The position numbers and the translations under genes were made by a program. From Rosa chinensis (lineage: Eukaryota > Streptophyta > Magnoliopsida > Rosales > Rosaceae), in the NCBI RefSeq assembly GCF_002994745.2, contig NC_037090.1, positions 3,410,001-3,474,000 of the forward strand: DNA of 64,000 nt. Reading direction: 5' to 3'. Below, in pieces: positions 48,980 through 59,080 of this stretch. Below the pieces are notes generated by a model. That model ran no database searches. It worked only from the letters and a program-made list of their open reading frames with translations, and was not told the origin of the DNA. Position 1 is the stretch's first letter. The number at the start of each line of letters is the position of its first letter.

Positions 48980-49649
48980 TGTTAGAAACAGTATGCTTAA
49001 GCAATCACAAACACATAAACTGAAACCTATACTAGATCAAATCATGTATATTAAATCTCCTTGAGTTCAATCCAAGTAAGAAGAAATCTCCTTGAAGAAG
49101 ATTCAAGTAAGGTGAAATCTCCTCTAGATAGATCTTAGAAAGGTAATATCCCCTTGAGATGGATCCAAGTGAGAAAGAAAATCCTTAACGGATCCCTTTG
49201 AGACAGATCTAATTCTCCTCAATGGAAACTGATTTCTGCAGAAAACTAAACATAAGAACATGAACCCAGAAAACTTACTTGATGCACTTGTATTGTCCAT
49301 GACAGCCTTCTCCTGAATCCACCTTTATTTTCTCTTAGCAATGGGACTAATTTTTGAGAAAGAACTCGTGTTTCAGAAGGGACTAGTCTGACATTCATAG
49401 AGAGGCTTCACATGACAGTTTCATCCATAAAGAAACTGTCATTTTGCTCAACTGTTTTATCAAACCATCAACTGCTTATCAACTGCAGTATTATTTGAAT
49501 TCAAACAATGTATAAGCTTATCTACAGAATTAATTCAAAGCTTATACATATGTATTTTAAACTCGGGTCACACTTCATGTACTTGTACTGCATTTACACA
49601 GCATATAAATTTCAAGTGTTGTCAAGTTCCATAAGCTGCAATGCTTACA
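48980..49649 (-). repeat. 5' LTR of the Copia-type element (plus-strand right LTR)
   Basis: Identical by eye to 43041-43710. In the element's orientation this is the upstream, promoter-bearing LTR. Confidence 0.93.
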
Positions 49650-50509
49650 CTTACCAGCCCCATTCTTCCACCGGCGGGAAGATCTCTTTTTGGAGGTGCT
49701 GAGACAAGTAAGGTACGTAAACCTATTGTTCTTCGTCATGCAGAAAAACCACAAGCTCATGAAGACAATGCATTGGCCTTGGTATCGGTTGTAACTGACC
49801 AACCTACCAAGAGAGATCGGCCCTTCCCATCTCCAAAAAAGCTGCAATTCTTGATGTCTGATTTACTAGAGGGCAAAACAAGCCCTATTGCTCCCTCAAA
49901 GAAGGTAAAAATGCCTGCATTCCCTACTAAATTCAATGCCAAATCTCTGGGACTGGTGGAGACCCCAGGTGGTATGCTTGTGCCGACAGAGGTCATGAGG
50001 CCTAAACCTTCACAAGTTGAGTTGCATGGAGGAAAGAAGAAGAGAGGTAGGCCATTAGGAGCCAAGAATAAAAATCCTCCCAAAGCAAAAAAGGTTCTCG
50101 CTGACGATGTCCTGAGTGTTCTGTATTCAGGTAAGCCTCCAAGCCCTAGTCTAATGGGCAAGGAGAAGATATAGGTTTTTTCTTTATGTTTAGCCTATAA
50201 ACTATGTAAATGTCTGGCATAGTTATAGGCTCACTTTAATAAGTGAGCGATAAGTTCTAATATAGTTGGTCTATCCTATGTATCACGGTGGCTCCTCCAT
50301 GAAGTCTTGTCTGGCCATTGTTATGTGTCGGCGGATGGGTATGTAATAGTTTTCTTTGCATGCGCTTTTATCAATGAAATTACCATTTATTCAAAAAAAA
50401 AAAACCAACAAATAATAATAGTAATAAAAAATAAAAAATACACCATTATTTTCTACACCATTAATATTAATACACAAGAAATGAAGAGAAAATGATATAG
50501 AAGAGAGAG

Positions 50510-50669
50510 TAGGGGTGGGTTCGGTTCCATTCGGTTCGGTTTCAAGCCTAAACCGAAAACCGAACCGAAATGCCATTCGGTGCGGTTTCGGTGCGGTTTT
50601 TTCGTTTTGGAAAGTTGGCACCGAAAACCGAACCGAACGGTTCGGTTCGGTTCGGTTCGGCCCAGTTTC

Positions 50670-50707
<38 letters not shown>

Positions 50708-52867
50708 AAAAACAGATTTTTACCTAATATACTCCTTTGGTATTATACTCGAGAAGTTTTTGTTTCTACAAACATGTAATTATAATCTATAACAAGAAGT
50801 TTACAAGTTTACTAATGCATGTTTCGTACTTCACTAGACAATAATCTCTAATTTGATACTCCATAAGTCCATAGTCCATATAATTCAATTCATAGTCCAT
50901 CAAATTCTAGCATCAATATATGAAATTGTCAAAAAATATAGAGTCCAAAGTTTATAAAAGTCCATTACATCAACACTAACCTCACAAATTAAAAATTTAT
51001 AAGTCCACTAAAAGATTAAACATGAAAAAATACATACAATCATCAACATATGAATGAGGGCAATAGTATAATGTCAAGCTCGGAAAGATGAAGTCTTCGA
51101 CTTTGGAGGTAACATTCTGCTCCGACTACTCCCCACTGCAGCTCCACATGACATCTTAAGCATCTCTACATTAGCACCGGAACTAGTAGCAGCAGATTTT
51201 GATTGCCTCTTCATAATGTTTGCTACTGATCACTCCTATTCAAATTCAAGGAGTAGCAAACTGCAATTAGCTTACTGCATATAAAAACAGTAATATATAG
51301 TCTACCATAAAAATTGCAAAATCACATCAGAACATCACTATAGAACATGAACCTACTGATCTGTATTCCTTGGTAGTAGCTAATATGCACGACAGAAATT
51401 CACCTTCAGGTTAGGATAAGCAAAGCTCAAAAGTCCATGAGTATTTATCAAAATTACCAAACTCTTAAGGTTAGGATAAGCAATTATACTCATTTGCTAG
51501 TTGCTACTTTTGGAACACCAAAGAGCTAAAGCCAATAGTCTTGTATCTCCAAAAGAGTTCATATTGGAAGAAGCAATAATTAAATTTACTTATTATTATT
51601 GGTGGTCTGAAGTAGATAAGAAACAACCAAGTAATTCTCTGTTACCAAAATACCACCATGGTTTAATCAAAGGGGAAATGTCATGGGCATTGATTATATC
51701 AGATAAACTGTAAACATGTCAAACATATTCCACAATGATTTTGAGCTTGACATAGCACTTTATACTGTTTTTATCCATTTTGGTCATGCTGCAAGCTTGA
51801 TCAATGTTATCGATGGCAAGAAACTGAAATATAATCTCAAGTAATACTTGAGTAACACTAAAAGTAGGTCCATAAATTTCACCAGGCCGGGTATATATAT
51901 TGCTTTTAAGGCTGGAACTACACAAATATCGCAATATACGCATTTCATCGAATCAGCACTGCCATCGATGGAAAAAACCAACAAAATGGGAGCTTAAAAC
52001 AGACAACACATGTAAAAGAGAACAATTACACCACAGAATGACAAAGTACAAGAACTCATGTACACACAACACAGTCCTATCTGCTTCCAAAGGTTTCGAG
52101 CTGCAACTATGGATGCTAAAATCATGGACTACATATAACTTAAACGAGGCAGATCAGCAAATCGACTCATGATTAACAGCCTAACTGCATGATGTTGAAA
52201 ACCCAAATTTTTAAAACCCAAACCGAGTGTCCCAGTCACCTTACCGGCGTAAAGAATCGGATGAGGGGACCGGAGGTGGAGGACCTGAGGTGGCTTGCTC
52301 GCTTGCTGCTGTGGAGGAGAACGATGGGTCGCCGATCTGAGAGAGAGAGGTCGCCGATCTGAGAGAGAGAGGTCGCCGATCTGAGAGAGTGCTAGTGCGA
52401 GCCGCCGAGCCGGAGGAGACTGAGGAGACTGAGAGTGCGAGCCGCCGAGCCGGAGGAGACTGAGGAGACTGAGACCGAGCGACGGAGCGAGAGAGTGGGT
52501 AAGGCGAGACTCGACAGACGACGAGAGTGCGAGGGAGTGAGGGACCGAGGGTAGAGGCCGAGCGACGGAGCGAGAGAGTTAGGCGGAATAGGCGAGAGTG
52601 CGAGACCGAGAGGATTAGGTTTAACTTTAACCCTATTCAAAACGACGTCGTTTTGAGGTTGCGGTTCGGTTTTTGCGGTGCGGTTTTCGGTTCGGTTTTG
52701 CGGTGCGGTTTTTCGGTTCGGTTCGGTTTCTTCAGTAGCAAAACCGAACACCGACCCGAATAGATTCGGTGCGGTGCGGTTTTTCCCAGTTCGGTGCGGT
52801 TTTTTTCGGTGCGGTTCGGGTTTCGGTGCGGTTTTTTTCGGTTTTCGGTTTCGCGAACCCACCCCTA
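50510..52867. mobile_element. hAT-type non-autonomous element, 2.36 kb, TSD AGAGAGAG
   Basis: Ends TAGGGGTGGGTTCGG and, inverted, CGAACCCACCCCTA: a 14-bp terminal repeat of hAT style. AGAGAGAG at 50502-50509 recurs at 52868-52875. Both subterminal regions are packed with GGTTCGGTT / GGTGCGGTTTT motifs (left 50515-50665, right 52660-52855), which look like repeated transposase-binding sites; a T40 run follows the left array. The middle has no transposase I can recognise; at 51220-51070 on the minus strand a short frame (MKRQSKSAATSSGANVEML) and GA-rich repeats at 52320-52480 may be captured DNA. The long ORFs at 52392-52887 are translations of the motif array, not genes. Confidence 0.88.
52320..52480. 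repeat. Short tandem repeats inside the hAT-type element
   Basis: Three copies of GGTCGCCGATCTGAGAGAGA at 52327-52388, then two copies of a 46-bp unit with GTGCGAGCCGCCGAGCCGGA and GGAGACTGAGGAGACTGAGA at 52394-52472. Confidence 0.8.
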
Positions 52868-53048
52868 AGAGAGAGAACATATACTAAATTCGATTTTTAC
52901 TATAAGCAAAAACGAACAAACATAATTAGTAAAATTTATTGAAAACATATCAATTATGAGAGAGAGATCTTAGATAGGAAAGCCAGACTTCTCTCTCTAA
53001 ATTTATTGAAACCAAATGACGAACATGATTTGATCAAACAAATTTTCT

Positions 53049-53671
53049 TCAACGACAAGTACATGCACAAATTCCTTTGACGCATTTGTAAGGGTTGCAC
53101 TCGGTGGGACAGGCGTTCTTGCATTGCCAACCCCATATACAATTCACCTGAATTTTCGCTGCAGCTGCAATCTCACTGGAATCATAATCACTAGTATATC
53201 CATTGGCTTTCAATGCCGGCAAGCCTACACCTAATTAATCAATAATCAATCAATATATTTTTTTTATTAATATATGCATAATAACCATAGTATGATAAAA
53301 AGTGAGAATACAAAAATCACAATATTCATCTACATTCTGTGATGTATGAACTTGGGATAATTAATCAAATCCTGCATGGATTGTGTACGTTAACATTAGA
53401 TCCATCACATCGAATTGAACTTGGGCTAATCCAATTAAGAGGTGTAGGTACCGCAAACTTAGGGTTTCAAAAACCAAAAGTCTATCCGATATATATATAG
53501 TTTGTTATACTCTTAAAAACCAACAAATAATTCCATCCATCACAAAAATATTGCAGGATATTATGTGCATATGTGTGTGAGAGCGATATGGAGAGACAGT
53601 CACTTACAACAAGCAACGAGTAGAAAAGTCATGATCACCAAGAAAATCGATTTAAATGCAGAGTTTTCCAT
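53049..53671 (-). CDS. Defensin-like secreted cysteine-rich peptide
   Basis: Two exons, 53671-53608 and 53224-53049, joined across a GTAAGT...GTGTAG intron, encode 79 residues. Exon 1 is a signal peptide (MENSAFKSIFLVIMTFLLVA). After a propeptide-like segment (ALKANGYTSDYDSSEIAAAA), the C-terminus holds eight Cys with spacing C-x5-C-x3-C-x3-C-x4-C-x4-C-x-C-x-C (NCIWGWQCKNACPTEC ... KCVKGICACTCR). One-intron structure with the break at the end of the signal peptide is the rule for plant defensin-like and related cysteine-rich peptide genes. Such peptides act outside the cell in defence or in cell signalling, often reproductive; I cannot assign a subfamily. A TATA element lies 70 bp upstream. 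It is too short and split to appear as an ORF. The neighbourhood is full of transposons, and part of the intron (53470-53520) recurs at 40215-40275. Confidence 0.8.
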
Positions 53672-54047
53672 TTGATAGAAAATTTATATGACAAAGTATA
53701 GAGCAATGATTTACATCAAAAACTTGGAGAATGAACCACATTTATACTACTGTACCAATTAGACTTTTTTCTTTTCTTTTTTGCTGAAAAGAATAATAAT
53801 AATTATAATAATTAGGCGTCGTTATTGTCTTATTGGGAAAATCTCATTACTAGTTAAGAAATCTCTAATGAGACAAATGTATAGACTCTCTTTAATCATT
53901 CAGTCTAATGGTTCCATTAATTTGAATATATAGGAGAGAGAATTACAATTAGAGGGTTTTATTTACCATACAAATTATTTATATGGGGTCAAATCAATCA
54001 CTCTCTAAATATAGTCAACGTTTTATTCTAATTCTAGATTAATATTT
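53672..54047. other. Promoter region of the defensin-like gene
   Basis: On the minus strand a TATA box (AGTATAAA, 53748-53741) stands 70 bases before the ATG, with ATTGG (a reversed CCAAT) at about 53760. Beyond that, AT-rich DNA up to the next element; nothing else seen. Confidence 0.5.
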
Positions 54048-54886
54048 GAGTTTTTCTATTGGAACCTCCAAATTTGCTCACTTGATCTCTATGCTTTTTG
54101 CACCTCCTATCAAATTTTCAAATACTAAATTTACTCACTACACCTCACTAAAGTTCCTTAAATAACCTCACTCATATAATTTGCAAACAAACTATTATCT
54201 TTAAAATAAAATAAAAATTTAGTCATTTCAATGATTAATTACTCTATAATCTTAATTACATGTATATTCCTTAATCAGACAACATAAATCTCTTATCCAA
54301 TAAAAAAAATAAAAAATAATTTCTAATCAACAAGAAAATAACATGAACTATTGTGTGATTTTTTTAAAACTTTTTTTTTCTTTTAGTTGTTAAAAAAAAG
54401 AGTAATAATTTTTTTCTTAATGTTTTTTTTTTCTCTATTTTCTGCGCCTCATGATTAATTTTTTATTTTTTATTTTTTAGTTTTTCTATAAATGCTAGCT
54501 CTTTTTTTTTTTTTACAAATATAATAGATAGACTTAGATTTAGGTTATAATATGATTTATTTTGCTCTCCCTCACAATATGTGTTCAACTCATATATTTT
54601 TATGTCACATGATCTTAAATTCTTAATCATAGTTTTAGTTCTTATTAAATATATATGAATGCTTTAATGAGTTTGTAGTGAAATTGGAAAATGAAAATAG
54701 ATAAGGAAAATAATAAAGTATGCAATCTGATTATTATTGAATTGGAAAGTCTAGAGAAATAAAAATAATATTTTTTTGATATAATTATTGTCCTTAATAG
54801 TCATTTTATAGTAGGTTATATATGTAATTTAATAATTCGATTATGAATGAGGTCAAGTGAGCAGATTTGGAGGTCTCAATAGAAAC
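54048..54886 (+). mobile_element. 840-bp inverted-repeat element, copy 2
   Basis: Starts GAGTTTTTCTATTGGAACCT and ends GGTCTCAATAGAAAC; the interior matches copy 3 in order and orientation with point changes and indels. No coding capacity. Confidence 0.75.
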
Positions 54887-54892
54887 ATTTTT

Positions 54893-55720
54893 TTGATTTT
54901 TTCTATTGGAACCTCTAAATTTACTCACTTGGCTTCTATGTTTTTTACACCTCCTATCAAATTTTTAAATACTAAATTTACTCATTAAACCTCACTAAAT
55001 TTCTTCAAATAACTTCACTCATATAATTTACAAACAAACTAAGATCTTTATAATAATAAAAAAAACTTAGAAATCTTAATTACATCTCTATTCCTCAATC
55101 AGACAACATAAATCTCTTATCCAATAAAAAAAAATCAAACACACAGTATTGAGTTTTAAAATTTAATAAAAATAAAATAACATGAATTATTATGTGATTT
55201 TTTATTTACTTTTTCTTTTTTAGCTGTGCAAAAAAAAAAGATTAATAATTTTTTCTTAATGTTTCTCTATTTTCTATACCACATGATTAATTATTTAAAT
55301 ATTTTTTTATTTATTTTTATTTGCTAGCTCTGTTTTTTTTTCCTTCTTTTTGCAAATATAATGGATAGATTTAGATTTAAATCATAATATAATGTATTTT
55401 GTTCTCCATGACCAGTATGCGTTCAATATGCATATCACACATTTTTATCGTAATCATAGTTTTATTTCTTATTAAATATATATGAATGCTTTAATGAGTA
55501 TGTAGTGAAATTGGAAAATGAAAACAGATAGGGAAAATAATAAAGAATGCAATATGATATTATTGAATTGGAAAGTCTAGAGAAAATAAATATAACAAAT
55601 TTTTTGATATAATTATTGTCCTTAATAGTCATTTTATAGTAGGTTATATATGTCATTTAATAATTCATAATAGAGAGAGGTCAAGTGAGCAGATTTAGAG
55701 GTCCCAATAGAAACTCTCTA
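54893..55720 (+). mobile_element. 840-bp inverted-repeat element, copy 3
   Basis: Starts TTTTTTCTATTGGAACCTCT and ends GGTCCCAATAGAAACTCTC, directly after copy 2. It matches copy 1 (39361-40198) more closely than copy 2 in the part carrying ATATGTCATTTAATAATTCA. Head-to-tail adjacency of copies 2 and 3 suggests insertion of one beside the other or a local tandem duplication. Confidence 0.75.
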
Positions 55721-55725
55721 TCGGA

Positions 55726-55776
55726 AATACTATGAAATGTGGAGGATTAGGACATTGTGAATGTACTTGTCGCTGA
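55726..55776 (+). pseudogene. C-terminal fragment of a second defensin-like gene
   Basis: In frame, MKCGGLGHCECTCR then TGA: the same KCxxGxCxCTCR-stop ending as the intact gene at 53049. The following 150 bases (to 55926) are the inverted counterpart of 52900-53048, so this is the 3' end of a paralogue facing the other way. Everything upstream has been replaced by the 840-bp elements, whose edge is about 6 bases away. Confidence 0.75.
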
Positions 55777-55926
55777 AGAAAATTTGTTTGGTCAAATCAT
55801 GTTTGTCATTTGGTTTCAATAAATTTAAAGAGAGAAGTTCTGGCTTTCCTGTCTAAGATCTCTCTCTCATAATTGATATGTTTTAAAAAAATGTTACTAA
55901 TTAAGCTTGTTCTTGTTTGCTTATAG

Positions 55927-56586
55927 TCAAGGTTCAAAAAATCGCTAGACGCTAGTCGGGCAGTGGTTAGCGGACTAGCGCCAAGGCGCCTAGGCGGTTT
56001 TTATTTTCTTAATTTTTATTTTATTTTTATATCATATAATTATATATATAATTTATATAAAGACTTAAAAAGAGTTTAAAAAGCTACTTAGAAGAGTTTA
56101 TATTTACTAGAATTTCTATTTCTTTTTCTTTTTTTAAAATACAAAGTTCAATTCGTCTATCTTCTCTTTCATTCTATCTACCTTCCCAAAATCCCAGATC
56201 GATAACTCCTCCTCCTCATCGTCCTAGGCATTGATCATTGAGATCTTTTGATCAATTAAACATGAGGTCATTAAGTGTTTCAAAATTCAAAGTTTCAATG
56301 AGATCTCAAATGTAGAGGTAAAGATGAATTCCATTTGCTTCGAAAATCATTAAGATCTCAGATCTAAATCATCTGATGAATTTCAACGCCTAAAACCGCC
56401 TAGCCGCCCAGCCTGCCTAGACGCCCACCCAACCCTCCCAGGCGCCCACCCAACCGGCCTAGCGCTTAATCGCCTCGGCTGCCCGCCTAAATCCTGTCCG
56501 CCCAATGCCTCCGATTACCCATTACTCGAGTCGGCCTGCTGCCACCTAGCGCCTAGGCGGCCTGGGCAGCCTTTTTTTAGAACACT
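55927..56586. mobile_element. hAT-type MITE, 660 bp, TSD GCTTATAG
   Basis: GCTTATAG at 55919-55926 recurs at 56587-56594. Ends are imperfect inverted repeats (TCAAGGTTCAAAAAATCGCT; inverted right end AGTGTTCTAAAAAAAGGCTG), and both subterminal regions carry CGCCTAGGCG / CTAGGCGGCC-type motifs common in plant hAT MITEs. Removing it rejoins the defensin-like 3' flank (TTTGCTTATAGTAAAAA). Confidence 0.8.
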
Positions 56587-57574
56587 GCTTATAGTAAAAA
56601 TCGAATTTAGTATGCATTATGTCTCTTCTATATCATTTTCTCTTCATTTCTTGTGTAAAATTTGATTGTGTACAAAATAATGATGTAAAGTGTAGAAAAT
56701 AATTGTGTAATAATTCCACAGCCAAACACGTGGAATAACTAATGTAAATAATGACAATGAAAGATAGAGAGATGTCATCTTTTTCTCTCCTTTGGGTTAT
56801 TCTATGGTTTCTGGTCGTGGTGATTCATGGAGGCTCTGAAGTTCCGATCAATATGGATGAGCATCTCGTCCATTCTGGTTGTATTCTCGTCCCGACTCTC
56901 GCAAGGGAGATCTCTCAACGACGATTGACTTTAGTTGATGGTGGTCTTGTACCTTGGAATCGGAAGGGGGACAACGCTCTCCCTTCTACTCCCCTTCTCG
57001 GCGGCGGCTGGTATGGTAACACCGATGGTGATGATGGTCGTTCTTGTGCCTTCAGGTCAAGATTAGAGATGTATAGCTGTGTTGTGGAGGGAGGCTCTTC
57101 TACTTGAGGCGGTGGTGAATCCAGATTGGGCTTCATTCTCTATGATGTCGCTATGGTGGGTGACCCTACTACTGAGGAAGATGATGGAGCTATATCCATG
57201 GGTGAATGGGCGCCGGCGCCGAGTTTTGGCTTTTCAATTGGTGGTCAAGGTCTTGTCCCTTTCGCAGGCTATATCTAATATGGTTTTGCACTCCTCAGTA
57301 CAAGGATGATGGTGTTTATAATGTTCTCGCCTGTGACAACCTTGTTGGCTACGGTGACGGTAGTGGGTTAAAGGCCACCAAGGTTGCAATTGTTCTTGAT
57401 GGCCTTGGGCTTTTGCTAGGGTTTCTCATAATTGGGCCTATTAGGTTAGCGTGGACTGGTTTTTTCACGCCCCTGATTTTTAACAACAATAAAAATCGAT
57501 ATATATAATCTCATAATTATACATGCGTGAATGTTCAGTCATCAATACAAATACCTAGAACATCTTTCCCTTAA

Positions 57575-58040
57575 GGCCTCGTTTGGTTCACAGAAAGGAA
57601 ATCAATTCCCTTGTCTTTCCGGTGGGGAAGGGAAACTAAAGTTCATGTCATGTTTCCTTTCCTGTGTTTGGTAAAGCAGGGAAAACATCTAGGAAAGACA
57701 ATTTGATTTCCCTTCCAGTGTTTGGTTGGTGAAGGAAAGGAAAGTAAAAATATAGCTATGTTTCAATAATACCCTTGTATTTTAATAAAAATACAAGCTA
57801 TGTTTCAATGGGTAAATTTGGCAATTGTATATTTGAGTAGGGTTATTATTGTCCAACATTACAGTCATAAATGCTGGGAAAGAAGAGGGGAAAATCAATC
57901 CCATGGGTCTTGAGTGGAATGACCTTCCCCCCAATTTTCCTCTCTGTCAGGAAAATGCTTCCAGATTTTGTGGTTACCAAACAAAGGAAAGGAAAGACTT
58001 TCCTTTCCTGATGCCTCAAATCCATGAACCAAACATGGCC
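57575..58040. mobile_element. Tourist-like MITE, 466 bp, TSD TAA
   Basis: Left end GGCCTCGTTTGGTTCACAGA, right end inverted GGCCATGTTTGGTTCATGGA; TAA at 57572-57574 and 58041-58043. Nested in the solo LTR, hence younger than it. ORFs on both strands are artefacts. Confidence 0.88.
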
Positions 58041-58689
58041 TAAAAACAAGTACTTACTGAGGAACTGAACCATCCAAGATAATATACACTCGCTCCACAG
58101 AGTTATATATTACACAAATTTACGAATTAAATTGTCATCACAAAATAAAACGTAAATGCTCCTCAGAGCTTATTGCATAGCGGAAGTCATATACTGGCAA
58201 AGCCAACAAAATTTGCTTCCTACCCGTCCTGCTGCCAACAAGCTACATCAGCTTCAGCCACGATTTTCCTGACCTGCAGGATTAGCCCCTACACCGTTTG
58301 AATGGTGCATCGGGGTTGCCAAACAATAAACCCGGTAAGGTTTTGCAAGCTTGTATGAGTAACTTATGAACATCAATCAACGACTCACATCAATCTACTT
58401 AAGGAAACATGCAGCCATGATTCCTTCTAACATTCCATATCTTTTCCACCGAAAGGACAACATGAGTCACCGCTGTGACCATGCTCTATTTGGTAACTTA
58501 ACCATCAAGTAGCAACTCAAGTCTCATCTAGACAATTAAAGAAGAATACCATCAGAACTCTCCTTTAAACTACATACCTATAAGTCTCAAGCAACCTCGA
58601 CCGTTACTCCCATAAGCTATCATGGCAGACAGGCTATAGCTCTATTGAAATCGTAACCACTCGTCCGGCTACGGACGTGATTACCTATT

Positions 58690-59080
58690 TCCTGTCTTGG
58701 TCACCATCTGCGACCTGTCACCATCTGTGACATATGATTTCAGACTCCGTCTGATCATGAAATCAACATCAAGGTCGCCATCTGCAACCTGTCACCATCT
58801 GTGACATATGATCGGGGTCTCATCTCAACCATTGATCGCCATCTGTCACCATCTGTGACTCATGATCTTCAGACCCCATCTGGTCATGAAATCAAACATC
58901 AAGGTCACAGTCTGCAACCTGTCACTATCTGTGATCTATCACCATCTGTGACATAAGATCTTCTTAGACCCTATCTGGTCTTAACGTCAACGTTAAGTAA
59001 GTCGCATCCGACCTAAAAACGTTACAAACATCTAGTTTCGGCTTTCCTAATCCCTGCTCACCATCTGTGACCCTTGGTAC
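58690..59080. repeat. CACCATCTGTGAC-type tandem repeat in the solo LTR
   Basis: Short units of TCACCATCTGTGACATATGA and longer ones adding TCTGATCATGAAATCAACAT and CAAGGTCGCCATCTGCAACC recur seven or more times with variants (CCATCTGTGAC, CTATCTGTGAT, CATCTGCAAC). Confidence 0.85.

Larger units (their letters stand above)
43041..49649 (-). mobile_element. Copia-type LTR retrotransposon, pol-defective, TSD CTTAC
   Basis: Two 670-bp LTRs (43041-43710, 48980-49649) with TG...CA ends, flanked by CTTAC (43036-43040, 49650-49654). On the minus strand the 5' LTR is followed by TTTGGTATCAGAGCAACC (48978-48961), the primer-binding site for initiator-Met tRNA, and the other LTR is preceded by a purine tract, so transcription runs right to left. 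The 5.3-kb interior has no intact gag or pol. One remnant at 44668-44468 reads LRKSLRVRKPATSDDNYMYP, the motif between integrase and RT of Copia elements, and broken RT-like sequence follows. Apparently identical LTRs point to a very recent insertion of an already defective element, mobilised in trans. The host ORF1 frame ...HFQGLT / SPILPPAGRS is restored by its removal. Confidence 0.93.
40262..50420 (+). mobile_element. ORF1-only LINE derivative with 17-bp TSD, split by two LTR insertions
   Basis: ACCAACAAATAATAATA lies at 40262-40278 and 50404-50420, the right copy directly after a poly(A) (about 50393-50403). Without its two insertions the element is about 1.66 kb. It starts with a leader and ATG near 40393 (MSSIDSVTKSFATSLAIATN), breaks frame at a G9 run, then gives a DUF4283-type ORF1 domain (LFLFSFDLRGDRNKVLMGGP / WSFNRALVVIQPYDGVAPL, DLFFWVRITNMPPAYEQRNI) and a Lys-rich tail with an AT-hook-like KKKRGRPLGAKNKNPPKAKK ending at 50174. 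A 220-bp 3' UTR ends ATCAATGAAATTACC. No endonuclease or RT is present, so the copy moved by LINE machinery in trans or from an internally deleted source. Confidence 0.88.

Noticed and set aside
49757..50161. 134-residue ORF antisense to the LINE ORF1 tail
   Set aside because: Shadow of the ORF1 frame at 49650-50174, which has the domain-like basic tail and joins the upstream ORF1 exactly after LTR removal.
50661..50706. T40 run as the poly(A) tail of a minus-strand retroelement
   Set aside because: It lies inside the hAT-type element next to its motif array and no retroelement body or target duplication adjoins it.
52392..52880. 162-residue minus-strand ORF, Pro/Asn/Arg/Thr-rich
   Set aside because: It translates the GGTTCGG/GTGCGG subterminal array of the hAT-type element plus GA repeats; ORFs on the other strand over the same bases are equally long.
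57849..58073. ORFs on both strands around 57850-58070
   Set aside because: They lie in the Tourist-like MITE and are mirror images of its inverted repeats.
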